In this document: one piece after another, positions 16,518 through 25,009 of the stretch
Position numbering within the stretch: the stretch's first letter is position 1
Layout of the letters: each line of letters starts with the position of its first letter
Assembly: GCF_021513255.1 (NCBI RefSeq)
Contig: NZ_CP090977.1
Coordinates: 310,001-374,000, forward strand
DNA length: 64,000 nt
Origin: Planococcus sp. 107-1
GTDB taxonomy: Bacteria > Bacillota > Bacilli > Bacillales_A > Planococcaceae
Reading direction: 5' to 3'
Translations under genes and position numbers: made by a program
The notes under the pieces: generated by a model
The model's database searches: none
Told to the model about the DNA's origin: nothing
Seen by the model: the letters and a program-made list of their open reading frames with translations, nothing else

Positions 16518-16685
16518 ATGAAAAAGGATAAGCAAGGCCACGAAGGAGAAGAATTGCTTCCGGAAGTGGAACCGCGCCGCAATATTCCAGATGAAAAAAC
16601 CTTAGACCCGATGCCTGACCGCGACCTGGAATACGAAGAAAACTCAAATGAGAAATACAGGGACAATACAAGCGAAAAAGATTGA
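16518..16685 (+). CDS. Small highly charged protein, function unknown
   Basis: The 55-residue product (MKKDKQGHEGEELLPEVEPR...) is hydrophilic, rich in Glu, Asp, Lys and Asn, and has no hydrophobic segment. AGGGAGG lies seven bases before the ATG at 16518; an ATG six bases earlier is too close to it. A sigma-B-like promoter upstream and a clean terminator right after the stop make it a complete small transcription unit. It looks disordered; a stress-related role is inference. Confidence 0.6.
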   Translation: MKKDKQGHEGEELLPEVEPRRNIPDEKTLDPMPDRDLEYEENSNEKYRDNTSEKD

Positions 16686-16710
16686 ACAAGCCGAACCTGG
16701 CTTGTTTTTT
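16685..16710 (+). terminator. Rho-independent terminator
   Basis: AACAAGCC / GGCTTGTT with a six-base loop and T tract ends the small ORF. Confidence 0.85.
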
Positions 16711-16741
16711 AGTATAGGGAAAATGCCAAGGAGGGGTTCCA

Positions 16742-17683
16742 ATGCCTCAATATAACTTTAAACATGCTATTTGGAAAGAAGAAGCGAATATTACAGATGA
16801 AGAGTTTCAACAACATTTGCCGAAAAGCCATAAAATGCGGAGATGGATAAAGGATTCCCAAAATTTAACCGTCAATATTTTGCATATGGAAACATCGGTT
16901 CCAGGTTCCGAAGTGATCTGGGGATCGCTAATTTACCGGCAAAATGCTGAGAAAAAGCATGACATACAAGCTTTTCATTTTTTCTTGTCCACCGATTTCT
17001 TGTTGACCAGTAAATTGGACTTTGAATCGGACGAAGATTTAAAGAGAGAGCCGCTGCTTGAGCAGATGGAATCAGCATCTTCCGCTGTTGAACTGATGAT
17101 GATCATTCTTGGGCATATGGTGAGCTCTATTTTACATAAGATTGATGTATTCGAAGAACAATTGCGCAACCTGTTATGGGAAATCCGGGAGAAGAACGAC
17201 CGCAGCACTTTGAATAAAATTGAAACCTTAAGGCATCGTATTTTGCTGTGGAAAAATTTGATTTTGGGATTTCAAGAAATAAAAATGGCAATCCCTGAAG
17301 CTTTCGGGAAAGAAGTAATAGAGGAAGTTGAATTCAGCCGGACATCTATGCGGATTGACCGCTGTCGGATGCTTGTCAATTCCTATAAAGATGAAATCAA
17401 TAATATGGTGGACATGGAGAATGTTGTAGCCAATTACAGAGGAAACGAAATCATGAAAACTTTGACGGTGCTGACTACCTTATTCACGCCGGTGATGGCC
17501 TTCGGGGCTTTATGGGGGATGAACTTTGATCACATGCCTGAATTGAAGTGGACTTATGGTTATTTGGGTTCGCTGCTCTTAATCGTCGGTTCGACCCTGT
17601 TCATGTACTGGTATCTGAGAAAACGCGGATGGACGGGCGATATCCTCAAATCCCTCAGCAATAAAAAGGAACGAAACAAGTAA
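16742..17683 (+). CDS. CorA family divalent cation transporter
   Basis: The 313-residue protein has a large cytoplasmic domain with the long stalk helices (about 95-245) and two C-terminal transmembrane helices. The channel signature GMN follows helix 1 (FGALWGMNFDHMPELKW), and a basic tail (RKRGW...NKKERNK) forms the cytoplasmic collar. CorA proteins are pentameric Mg2+/Co2+ channels. The loop after GMN is FDHMPEL rather than the common F.gMP...., a normal variation. The ATG at 16742 has AAGGAGGGG just upstream. Confidence 0.9.
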   Translation: MPQYNFKHAIWKEEANITDEEFQQHLPKSHKMRRWIKDSQNLTVNILHMETSVPGSEVIWGSLIYRQNAEKKHDIQAFHFFLSTDFLLTSKLDFESDEDLKREPLLEQMESASSAVELMMIILGHMVSSILHKIDVFEEQLRNLLWEIREKNDRSTLNKIETLRHRILLWKNLILGFQEIKMAIPEAFGKEVIEEVEFSRTSMRIDRCRMLVNSYKDEINNMVDMENVVANYRGNEIMKTLTVLTTLFTPVMAFGALWGMNFDHMPELKWTYGYLGSLLLIVGSTLFMYWYLRKRGWTGDILKSLSNKKERNK

Positions 17684-17684
17684 C

Positions 17685-17717
17685 GGACGGACCGTTAGTC
17701 AGGTCCGTCCTTTTTTT
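17685..17717 (+). terminator. Rho-independent terminator
   Basis: GGACGGACC / GGTCCGTCC is a perfect nine-base-pair stem followed by seven T. Confidence 0.9.
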
Positions 17718-17736
17718 AAAAGGCTTTTTGAACTCC

Positions 17737-18060
17737 TCAATATTTTGGCTTGTCCTTTTCCAGTTCCGCCAATAATTCAGCGTAACGCTGCAAATCCTGA
17801 TCTCCGTGCTTATCGATATAGGACATGATTAAGGTCTTCAATTCCTTTCGCTGGCGCTCCACGGTTACCAACTTTTCTTTCAACGATTGCCTTCTCCACA
17901 TTTCAGCGTCCTTCACATCGTCCATTTTCTCGAACATATCAATTTCAGCGAGTAAAACGAGTGCCTCATTCTTTTTATCCTCGTACTTCTTCAATGCTTT
18001 TTCCACTTTTTTCGTGTCGTTTTCAAAAGTCATCCTCGAATACATTGACAAAGTCTCCAC
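17737..18060 (-). CDS. Coiled-coil protein, function unknown
   Basis: The product is up to 107 residues, almost entirely charged helix (DTKKVEKALKKYEDKKNEAL and later ERQRKELKTLIMSYIDKHGD), with no membrane segment. A GTG at 18060 gives the length shown, but the ribosome site GGTGGAG fits better with the TTG or ATG a few codons downstream. I do not recognise a family. It is convergent with corA and has its own upstream region. Confidence 0.55.
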   Translation of the reverse strand: METLSMYSRMTFENDTKKVEKALKKYEDKKNEALVLLAEIDMFEKMDDVKDAEMWRRQSLKEKLVTVERQRKELKTLIMSYIDKHGDQDLQRYAELLAELEKDKPKY

Positions 18061-18221
18061 CGCCTTCCTCTCAACTTGTTCTTAAAAATCTTTTCCCTAT
18101 CTATTCCGCATGTAGACCCGAAAACCCTTTTATTTTTGAATAAAATATAAAGATTCTGACTTTTTATTGACTGATTTTCGTCTTTCTATTATGATAAAAG
18201 AAATGAACGAAGGAGGTGGGT

Positions 18222-18362
18222 ATGATGAATCAAACTGGTAAGCGCATGACAGAATGTCAAGAATATCTTTATATTCTGCATGGCGTTACTTTCACTTCAG
18301 CAGCTGTACGGGATAAGTCTGTCTTTTTTCAGACAACTGCATGGAATGAAATAAACCAGTGA
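18222..18362 (+). CDS. Leader peptide of the ABC-F gene attenuator
   Basis: A 46-residue ORF (MMNQTGKRMTECQEYLYILH...) has a very strong ribosome site, AAGGAGGTGGGT, yet its product resembles no protein. It lies immediately before a rho-independent hairpin and the ABC-F start. The internal inverted repeat GTCTG/CAGAC (18317-18334) and the segment GAGAGAC at its stop codon can pair with downstream regions. This layout matches the translated leaders that control antibiotic-resistance ABC-F genes, where a stalled ribosome prevents termination. Its function is therefore probably regulatory. Confidence 0.65.
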   Translation: MMNQTGKRMTECQEYLYILHGVTFTSAAVRDKSVFFQTTAWNEINQ

Positions 18363-18390
18363 GAGACATCTGCCTACAAACGGATTTTGT

Positions 18391-18420
18391 AAAAAGGCAT
18401 GCGTCTTCGCATGCCTTTTT
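18391..18420 (+). promoter_or_regulatory. Leader terminator (attenuator) of the ABC-F gene
   Basis: AAAAAGGCATGCG / CGCATGCCTTTTT is a perfect 13-base-pair hairpin with a TCTT loop, located between the leader ORF and the ABC-F gene. Downstream, TCTCTC (18433-18438) can pair either with GAGAGA overlapping the ABC-F ribosome site (18450-18455) or, as GTCTCTC (18432-18438), with GAGAGAC at the leader stop (18361-18367). Both transcriptional and translational control are possible. Confidence 0.7.
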
Positions 18421-18458
18421 GTTTTGTGCGCGTCTCTCGGAACGAAAGGGAGAGAACG

Positions 18459-20100
18459 ATGATTATTAGTCAATTTCAACAAATCATGTGCCATTTTGCG
18501 AACCAAAAATTATTTAATCAGATTAAAGGAGATATAGCGGAAGGCCAGCGGATCGGATTGGTCGGACGAAACGGGGAAGGAAAAACAACGCTGTTAAATG
18601 TGTTGGCCGGCGAGCTTCAGCCGACAGAAGGGGCAGTAACCTGGAAAAAAGGCTGCCGGATCGGATTATTGAAACAATCACCGGATGAACCGGAAGAGTG
18701 GACAGTAGCAGAACTCTTGAAGACGGCTTTTGCCGGGCTTGTCCAGATTCAGGAAGAGCTGGAAGCGATGGAAACGCAGATGGCATCCGCTGCTCCAGAA
18801 GAGATGGAGCGCTTGCTTGCCCGCTATGGCACGATGCAAGAGGATTTCATCCAACGCGGAGGATACGAAATTGAAGCACGCATCGATCAAGTCTTGAACG
18901 GCTTGAAAATCAAAGTGTTGAAGTTTGAGGAATGGGGCCATTTAAGTGGAGGCGAACGGACGAAAGTCGGCTTGGCCAAATTATTGCTGCAAGAACCGGG
19001 CCTTCTGCTCCTTGATGAACCGACGAACCATTTGGACCTTGAAGCGATTGAATGGCTCGGTGCGTTTATTAGCCACTACAAAGGCACTATTGTGCTGGTC
19101 TCGCATGACCGCTATTTCTTAGATGAAGCTGTCACTCATATTTGGGAATTGGACCAAGGCGATCTCATCCAATACAAAGGGAATTATTCTGCCTACGTCA
19201 AAGAGCGGGGAAGCCCGGTTATTAATCGAGTTTCAGCAATATCAAGACCAGCAAAAAAAGATTAAGAAAATGAAAGACACAGTCAAACGGCTGAAAGAGT
19301 GGGCGAACCGGGCGAATCCACCGAATGCCGGCATGCACAGGCAAGCAAAAAGCATTGAAAAGGCGATTGCTCGAATCGAATTGCTCGATCGTCCTGTACT
19401 GGCTAAAAAACAGATGGCGCTCGGTTTTCAGATGGATGAGCGGAGTGGCAAAGACGTTGTACGCGTTGAAGAGGTTTGGAAAGAATTTGGTAAAAGAACG
19501 CTCTTTCAAGATGTGAATATGCACATCCGTTTTGGTGAGAGAGTTGCGATTGTCGGTTCAAATGGTACAGGGAAATCGACGCTATTGAATATGATTCTGG
19601 GTAAAGGCGAACCGGATGCTGGCGAAGTCAAGCTCGGCAGCGGTGTGTCAATCGGCTACCTTTCCCAGCACACGCTTGAAATGGACAATAACCGGACCGT
19701 AATCGAAGAGTTCCGTGATGCCATTTCCGTCTCTGAGTATGATGCGCGTCCGATGCTGGCAAAGTTTCTATTTTTTGGCAACATGGTCTTCCAGCCGGTT
19801 CGCCAATTGAGCGGCGGTGAAAGAATGCGTCTCAGATTGGCGCAGCTCATGCACATGAACCATAATCTCTTGATTTTGGATGAGCCGACCAATCATTTGG
19901 ATTTGGAAGCAAAAGAAGTCATGGAAGAAGCCCTTTCAGAATTTCCGGGAACCATTATCTCAGTGTCCCACGACCGGTACTTCCTGGATAAAATTTTCCC
20001 GGTCACTTATTGGATCTGCGACAAGACGATGGAACGATTTGACGGGAATTACTCCTTTGCCCGGGAAAAAAAGACTGCAATCAGTATGGCGACGAAGTAA
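18459..20100 (+). pseudogene. ABC-F family ATPase (ribosome protection/translation factor type), frameshifted
   Basis: Two ABC domains lie in tandem without membrane segments, the hallmark of ABC-F proteins. Domain 1 has Walker A GRNGEGKTT, signature HLSGGERTK and DEPTNHLDLEAIEWL; domain 2 has GSNGTGKST, LSGGERMR and DEPTNHLDLEAKEVM. They are joined by a charged linker (KKMKDTVKRLKEWANRANPP) of the type that reaches the ribosomal peptidyl-transferase centre. The frame breaks at the G4 run 19207-19210; one G fewer restores YVKREARLLIEFQ-type reading (KEREARLLIEF). Start ATG 18459 with AAAGGGAGAG. With the attenuator leader upstream, a drug-inducible resistance ABC-F is likely, but the antibiotic cannot be named. 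Confidence 0.85.
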
Positions 20101-20109
20101 TAGGAGAAT

Positions 20110-20154
20110 AAAAATAAAACAGCTTATCCGCTGAAAGGATAAGCTGTTTTATTT
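20110..20154. terminator. Bidirectional terminator
   Basis: AAAATAAAACAGCTTATCC / GGATAAGCTGTTTTATTT forms a long stem with A and T runs on both sides. It serves the convergent ABC-F and HxlR genes. Confidence 0.9.
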
Positions 20155-20472
20155 GGTTTCTAGGGGGTCAACCCATACTTGAGACCAGTTTTGGATTTCG
20201 TCCATGACTGGTTTTAATGAAAAGCCTTTTTCAGTTAACTCATATTCAATCCGTACTGGCGTTTCCGGATAGACAGTTCGCGTCACAATTCCTTGTGCTT
20301 CTAAATTTTTTAAGCGTTCGGATAGGAGGCGGCCGCTAATGCCGATTACATCAGTTAAATGGCTGAATCGTTGAGGCCCTGCTAAAAGTTGATAAATGAT
20401 CAAGCCTGTCCAACGTTGGCTTAAAAGAGAAATAGCACTTTCAAACCGGGGACAAATAACAGCAGTATCCAT
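20149..20472 (-). CDS. HxlR family transcriptional regulator
   Basis: The protein is a 107-residue winged-helix regulator of the HxlR family: CPRFESAISLLSQRWTGLII (DUF24 N-terminus with the conserved Cys at residue 7, the redox-sensing position in YodB/CatR-type members), HTH around RFSHLTDVIGISGRLLSERL, and the wing TVYPETPVRIEYELTEKG. The ATG at 20472 follows AAGGAG at eight bases. It is divergent from the CatE-like gene, whose promoter carries a palindrome. It is thus the probable repressor responding to quinones or electrophiles, by analogy to Bacillus subtilis CatR/YodB. Confidence 0.88.
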   Translation of the reverse strand: MDTAVICPRFESAISLLSQRWTGLIIYQLLAGPQRFSHLTDVIGISGRLLSERLKNLEAQGIVTRTVYPETPVRIEYELTEKGFSLKPVMDEIQNWSQVWVDPLETK

Positions 20473-20534
20473 ATCAATCACTCCTTTTTTATATCATAGC
20501 ATAATTATGCTGTGGAGCAAAAGAATTAAGTTAC

Positions 20535-20563
20535 TTGACATATAATAGTTCTCTTTATATAAT
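20535..20563 (+). promoter_or_regulatory. Consensus sigma-A promoter of the CatE-like gene
   Basis: TTGACA (20535-20540), exactly 17 bases, and TATAAT (20558-20563) match the vegetative consensus at every position. Such a strong promoter normally needs a repressor. Confidence 0.88.
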
Positions 20564-20565
20564 TG

Positions 20566-20580
20566 GTTACATAAAGTAAC
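20566..20580. promoter_or_regulatory. Probable HxlR operator
   Basis: GTTAC-ATAAA-GTAAC is a perfect palindrome immediately after the -10 box. Another GTTACTT half-site overlaps the region before the -35 box (about 20530). The position fits repression by the divergent HxlR protein. Confidence 0.65.
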
Positions 20581-20600
20581 TAAAGAAAGAGGGATTAGCT

Positions 20601-21452
20601 ATGAACTTTCATCAAAAGCCTGTCACTTATGTAGGCGAAGTCGGATTAAAAGTAATGGACCTGGAAGGAATGGTCCAATTTTATACAGAAACAATCGGTT
20701 TTGAATTGCTTTCTAAAAGCGATACAACAGCTGCTTTAGGAATAGAAGGCAAAACTTTATTGAACTTGGAGACTTTTGAAGGCGTAGAACCGAAAACTGG
20801 GCGTTATGCCGGTTTGTATCATTTTGCCATTCTCTTGCCGAGCCGGAAAGAGCTGGGGAAAATTTTGGTTCATCTTCACAACAATGGGGTTCGCCTCGGT
20901 TCGTCGGATCATTTGGTAAGCGAAGCATTGTACTTATCTGATCCGGAAGGGAACGGGATTGAAATTTACCGGGACCGCGAACCTGAACAATGGGACTGGG
21001 ACGGCGAAGAGGTTAAAATGGCGGTGGATCCTTTAGATGCTCAAGGTGTCGTACAAGCGGCCATCGATTCAGGAGAAGTGTGGACCGGCATGCCGGCGGA
21101 TACGGTCATGGGGCATATCCATCTCCACATTTCCAATATGGCACAGACCCAGAAATTTTATGTGGATGGACTAGGATTTGAAGTGCTCACTTCAATGGGG
21201 GCGCAAGCCATGTTCTTAGGGGACCAAAAATACCACCACCATATTGGCGTGAACGTATGGAACGGGGTCGGAATTCCAGCGCTTCCTGAAAAAACGGCAG
21301 GGCTGCATTATTACACATTGGTCATGGCAGATGAAGCCAAGCAAGCAGAAGTTGCTGCACGCCTTCAGCAATTGGGGGCAAAAGTGGAAAATCGCGGAGA
21401 TTATATGGAAACCCAAGACCCAGCAGGAAATTGGATCCGTTTAGTCGTTTAA
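20601..21452 (+). CDS. catE: VOC family extradiol dioxygenase, catechol-2,3-dioxygenase (CatE-like)
   Basis: The 283-residue protein has two glyoxalase/VOC repeats: residues about 9-125 (VGLKVMDLEGMVQFYTETIGFELL; YLSDPEGNGIEIYRDRE) and 170-283 (MGHIHLHISNMAQTQKFYVDGLGFEVL; YHHHIGVNVW; TQDPAGNWIRLVV). Size and layout match Bacillus CatE, an Fe(II) enzyme that cleaves catechol rings and removes toxic catechols and quinones. Metal ligands are the His of the second repeat and the C-terminal acidic residue region. It is divergent from an HxlR repressor gene, as in catechol/quinone stress systems. A CatD partner is not present. Confidence 0.85.
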   Translation: MNFHQKPVTYVGEVGLKVMDLEGMVQFYTETIGFELLSKSDTTAALGIEGKTLLNLETFEGVEPKTGRYAGLYHFAILLPSRKELGKILVHLHNNGVRLGSSDHLVSEALYLSDPEGNGIEIYRDREPEQWDWDGEEVKMAVDPLDAQGVVQAAIDSGEVWTGMPADTVMGHIHLHISNMAQTQKFYVDGLGFEVLTSMGAQAMFLGDQKYHHHIGVNVWNGVGIPALPEKTAGLHYYTLVMADEAKQAEVAARLQQLGAKVENRGDYMETQDPAGNWIRLVV

Positions 21453-21456
21453 TCTA

Positions 21457-21511
21457 AAACAAGGAGCTGTCCAATCAGTCTTACTTGACTGATTCGATAG
21501 CTCCTTTGTTT
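21457..21511 (+). terminator. Rho-independent terminator
   Basis: AACAAGGAGCT / AGCTCCTTTGTT encloses an inner stem AATCAGTC / GACTGATT. It ends the CatE-like gene. Confidence 0.75.
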
Positions 21512-21573
21512 CTAATAAAGCATGTAGTTATACCATTGTTCCTGTCTTTGCAACGCTTCGCTAGCTTCGTCGC

Positions 21574-21617
21574 AAAAGGGGCTGTCCCAAACTACTTTTG
21601 GGACAGCCCCTTTTTTT
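21574..21617. terminator. Bidirectional terminator
   Basis: AAAAGGGGCTGTCCCAAA / TTTTGGGACAGCCCCTTTT is a long strong hairpin. On the minus strand it follows the stop of the gene at 21622. Confidence 0.85.
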
Positions 21618-21621
21618 GTTA

Positions 21622-21909
21622 TTATGGAGTTGCTGGACCGCAGCTTTCTGCCAAATTCACGTAGCTTGGTTCATCACTGGCAACCATCGCTTTTAATGGA
21701 GCAGCTTCGGCTGCAGAATTGGTTTCCAGTTCGCTTATATCTTGAATCGTATTATTTTCCGTGGAATGGTTTTCACGTGTTTCCATATATGCGTACATTC
21801 TTTCCTGGCTATTCATTTCTTCCAATGGATTGCCGTAGAAAGATAAGAGGATCAGTCCAAATGCCCCGACGATTAAAGTAATGCCTAAAAGGGAAAGAAA
21901 CCCTTTCAT
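21622..21909 (-). CDS. Small membrane-anchored protein, function unknown
   Basis: This 95-residue protein has an N-terminal transmembrane segment (LLGITLIVGAFGLILLSFYG, about residues 6-25) and a hydrophilic outer tail rich in Glu, Asn and Ala with a single Cys near the end (AESCGPATP). The ATG is preceded on its strand by GGGGG. I do not recognise a family. It lies alone between two terminated genes. Confidence 0.6.
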   Translation of the reverse strand: MKGFLSLLGITLIVGAFGLILLSFYGNPLEEMNSQERMYAYMETRENHSTENNTIQDISELETNSAAEAAPLKAMVASDEPSYVNLAESCGPATP

Positions 21910-22037
21910 AATAACCCCCGCTTTCTTTTGTTGCTTCTTAGTAATCTTTAACGTATTTTCTGTTTAAAAGTTCCCGTTTGCGCAATAATGTAAGGTAAAT
22001 GATGTTTTTAAAAAAGAAACCGCAAGGAGGCGAAGGG

Positions 22038-23114
22038 ATGCTTACATTGAAAACAGAAATTTGCAAGCTATTCAACATTCAATACCCCATTATTCAGGCA
22101 GGTATGGCTGGTGGACCGACGACTGCAGAATTGGTTTCCGCTGTTAGCGAGGCAGGCGGACTTGGAACTTTGGGAGCTGCCTATCTCGCTCCGGAAGATT
22201 TGCGAAAAACCATCCGGCAAATAAAAGAATCGACCAGCCAACCGTTTGCGGTGAATATTTTCTCTGAAAGCTCAGAAGATGATTATAGCCGTCTCGCTGA
22301 AGTGCAGCAAGTTTTAAATCCTTTTCGAAAAGAATTGGGGATTGAAGAAATACCGGCTGCCTACGCTTCCCCGAATTGGAGCCGACAGCAATTTGAGATT
22401 TGCCTTGAACTGGAAGTGCCGATTATTAGTACGGCATTTGGCTGCTTACCCACTGAACAAGCGATCATGGCAAAAGAACGAGGCATCAAATTGATTGCGA
22501 TGGCAACTACCGTGCGAGAAGCAATCCAAGCTGAGAAGGCGGGAGTCGATGCTATCGTTGCGCAAGGCAGTGAAGCGGGCGGACACAGAGGCACCTTTTC
22601 GCTTGAAGAACATCCAATGGGCGCATTGGTTGGTACCATGTCATTGGTGCCTCAGGTAGCAGATGCTGTGAAACTTCCGGTGATTGCAGCAGGTGGGATT
22701 GCGGATGGCCGTGGACTTGTTGCTTCGCTTGCACTTGGAGCGAAAGGGGTCCAGATTGGAACCCGCTTTTTGCTGGCAACTGAATCCGGTGCGCATAACG
22801 CCTATAAGCAGGCAATCGCCGAGAGCACAGAAGAAAGCACAGTGATTACAAAAAGCTTTTCCGGCAGGCCGGCGAGAGGATTGCGAAATCGTTTTATCAC
22901 TGAGTTTGAGAAAGTAGGCATGGCGCCACTGCCTTTTCCTTCTCAAAATACTGCCACCAAAGATATTCGCGCGGCAGCAGCAAAGCAAGGGAATAGCGAA
23001 TTTATGTCTTTATGGGCTGGGCAATCGACCCGGATGCTGGAAAATGGACAAAGCGCCAAGGAAATGATCGATTCAATCGTAGAACGCGCAGAAGCGCTCT
23101 GTAAAGCGGAATAA
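22038..23114 (+). CDS. Nitronate monooxygenase (NPD/2-nitropropane dioxygenase family)
   Basis: The start at 22038 follows AAGGAGG at seven bases; longer starts are rejected. The 358-residue TIM-barrel protein has the N-terminal signature NIQYPIIQAGMAGGPT, the catalytic-His segment AQGSEAGGHRGTF, the FMN phosphate loop VIAAGGIADGRGLVASLALGA (split here as VIAAGGIADG and LALGAKGVQIGTRFL) and an aromatic-rich tail. It oxidises alkyl nitronates with FMN and O2 in the cytoplasm, detoxifying propionate-3-nitronate-type compounds. A proximity to the CatE-like gene suggests a small-molecule detoxification neighbourhood. Confidence 0.9.
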   Translation: MLTLKTEICKLFNIQYPIIQAGMAGGPTTAELVSAVSEAGGLGTLGAAYLAPEDLRKTIRQIKESTSQPFAVNIFSESSEDDYSRLAEVQQVLNPFRKELGIEEIPAAYASPNWSRQQFEICLELEVPIISTAFGCLPTEQAIMAKERGIKLIAMATTVREAIQAEKAGVDAIVAQGSEAGGHRGTFSLEEHPMGALVGTMSLVPQVADAVKLPVIAAGGIADGRGLVASLALGAKGVQIGTRFLLATESGAHNAYKQAIAESTEESTVITKSFSGRPARGLRNRFITEFEKVGMAPLPFPSQNTATKDIRAAAAKQGNSEFMSLWAGQSTRMLENGQSAKEMIDSIVERAEALCKAE

Positions 23115-23119
23115 GTTTT

Positions 23120-23151
23120 GTTTTGGCGGCTGAGCCTATCGGCCGCTTTTT
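23120..23151 (+). terminator. Probable rho-independent terminator
   Basis: GCGGC / GCCGC with an 11-base loop and five T follows the nitronate monooxygenase stop. The stem is short. Confidence 0.55.
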
Positions 23152-23227
23152 GTTTGGTTGAAACTTTTAGATGATTGAATCGTATAAAAGGTATCAAGAA
23201 ATCAGCAAGTATAGAGGAGAATTCGTT

Positions 23228-24907
23228 ATGGGAAGTATTTTATTATTTTCAGTGGTTGCTGCAATCGCAGCCGCTGTTATCATTGTTCCGTTAACCAGTG
23301 CAAAAGGGGAAGAGGAAAAAGGCAAGTCATTAGTAGTCCCGGCACTTTTGTTTACTGCAGTGATTGGGGCAATCGTTATTGCGCTCGCTTATTATTTTCT
23401 CAATATTGACCGGAATTTAACGTCGCTTTGGCCCGTGCTCGCAGTAGCAGCCGGCCTTGGCGCATTGTTTTCAAAAGGGTTGGAACAAAAAGCAAAAAGC
23501 GTTTTGTTCGGTGCCACACTCTTGTTTGCAGCCTATCTATTTGCAGCGCCGCTCTTAAATGCAGATGAGAAATTTAAAATGGTGGAGATGGATGAGGAAG
23601 TGGAAATCGAAGCATTTGATGAAACACAGACTCCAGCCAGCGTACCGCCAAAATTTGCACGAAATAAGATGAAGAAAGCATTTGGACAAGTGCCAAATAC
23701 GAGCTACTATGAATTGGGGCAGCTGCAAGTACAGAAAGTGAACGAAGAATTCGTTTATATTGCGCCAGTCGAATTTTCGGGTTTCTTTAAATGGTGGAAC
23801 GCGGATGTCACCCCTGGTTATTTCACTATGAGTGCGACAGATGCATCAGCTAATCCAAAATTCATCCAATCTGAAATGAGCTATACGCCTTCTTCTTATT
23901 TCAATAAAAACATCGAGCGCCATATGCGTTTGGAAAATCCGGAAGCAATTTTCTATGGAGAAGTTCAGTTGGAAGTAGATGATGAGGGCAAGCCATACTA
24001 TATCCGGTCATACGGTGATTTCGTCACTGCTAGAAACGGCTTTGATGTAAAAGGAATTGTCGCAATCGACCCATCTTCCGGGGAAAGCATTACGTATAAA
24101 CTGGAAGACGTACCCGCATTTATCGATGGAGCCGTTTCGCCGGAATCGGTGAGTTTGGAGAACAGCTACTACGGGAACTATGTACATGGTTTTTGGAACA
24201 GCAAATTCGGCAAAAAAGACGTGAAGCTTCCTTCGGATGAAGGCACAGAAGCGAATGTCAGCCCGATTTTTGACGCTGATGGCGAGATGTATTATTTCAC
24301 CGATTTCACAAGTCCAAAAGAAGGCGTGGATTCGATGCTGGGCTATTCATTGACGAATGCCCGCAGCGGGAAATCGACTTATTTTACGGGAAGTCTGGAA
24401 GATTCCTATATGGACTCGCAAGGGAATTTGCAAATCATTGAAAAGCAATTTATCGAGAAGGAGTGGTCTGGTGAAATGCCGGTCCTCTATAACTTCTACG
24501 GGGAAGCTAGCTGGTTGACGCCGGTTCTCGATTCGAACGGTTTCCTGCAAAACTATTTTATCGTTTCAGCAGCAAATCCGGAGATCTCCGTTTACGCAGG
24601 AACGCCAAATGAGGCATTGAAACTCTATAAGACCGCGCTGCAAAGAGGCGGCAGTACAGTAGACGGAAGTTCTGAAGCGGAAGAAGCAAAAACTTCTGGA
24701 GTAGTAGAGCGGGTATTTAAAGAACGGGTCGGGGATTTCACATCCGTTTCGTTCTTGCTTGAAGATGGAACCAACTACATCGTCTCTTCTGAAAATGTGC
24801 CGTTAGCCATCTATTTGGAGGAGAATGATCAAGTGAATATGACTTATTTCCAGACAGGCGATATCTTCCTGCCGGTGAAGGAATTGGTGATTGAAGGAGT
24901 CAATTGA
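23228..24907 (+). CDS. Large membrane-anchored protein of unknown function
   Basis: The start at 23228 (MGSILLFSVVAAIAAAV) follows AGAGGAG; upstream in-frame sequence is leader. The 559-residue protein has four N-terminal hydrophobic helices (about 3-22, 36-58, 64-79 and 90-108), then about 450 residues of soluble beta-rich sequence with many aromatic residues (YYELGQLQVQKVNEEFVYIAPVEF in parts; FKWWNADVTPGYF; EVQLEVDDEGKPYYIRSYGDF). No catalytic motif is recognised. The C-terminal 70 residues (SGVVERVFKERVGDFTSVSFLLEDG) could be a small beta-barrel. It is probably an envelope protein with an extracytoplasmic domain. Confidence 0.7.
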   Translation: MGSILLFSVVAAIAAAVIIVPLTSAKGEEEKGKSLVVPALLFTAVIGAIVIALAYYFLNIDRNLTSLWPVLAVAAGLGALFSKGLEQKAKSVLFGATLLFAAYLFAAPLLNADEKFKMVEMDEEVEIEAFDETQTPASVPPKFARNKMKKAFGQVPNTSYYELGQLQVQKVNEEFVYIAPVEFSGFFKWWNADVTPGYFTMSATDASANPKFIQSEMSYTPSSYFNKNIERHMRLENPEAIFYGEVQLEVDDEGKPYYIRSYGDFVTARNGFDVKGIVAIDPSSGESITYKLEDVPAFIDGAVSPESVSLENSYYGNYVHGFWNSKFGKKDVKLPSDEGTEANVSPIFDADGEMYYFTDFTSPKEGVDSMLGYSLTNARSGKSTYFTGSLEDSYMDSQGNLQIIEKQFIEKEWSGEMPVLYNFYGEASWLTPVLDSNGFLQNYFIVSAANPEISVYAGTPNEALKLYKTALQRGGSTVDGSSEAEEAKTSGVVERVFKERVGDFTSVSFLLEDGTNYIVSSENVPLAIYLEENDQVNMTYFQTGDIFLPVKELVIEGVN

Positions 24908-24915
24908 TCGAACGG

Positions 24916-24950
24916 AAAGCCTTTTGCGAATGCAAAGAGGCTTTTCTTTT
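24916..24950 (+). terminator. Rho-independent terminator
   Basis: AAAGCCTTTTGC / GCAAAGAGGCTTT with a GAAT loop and T-rich tail ends the large membrane-protein gene. Confidence 0.7.
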
Positions 24951-25009
24951 TCAGGAAATTCTTTTTGCTTTATTGAATAGGGTTTTGCGATTAAACTGAT
25001 GGAGAGGTG

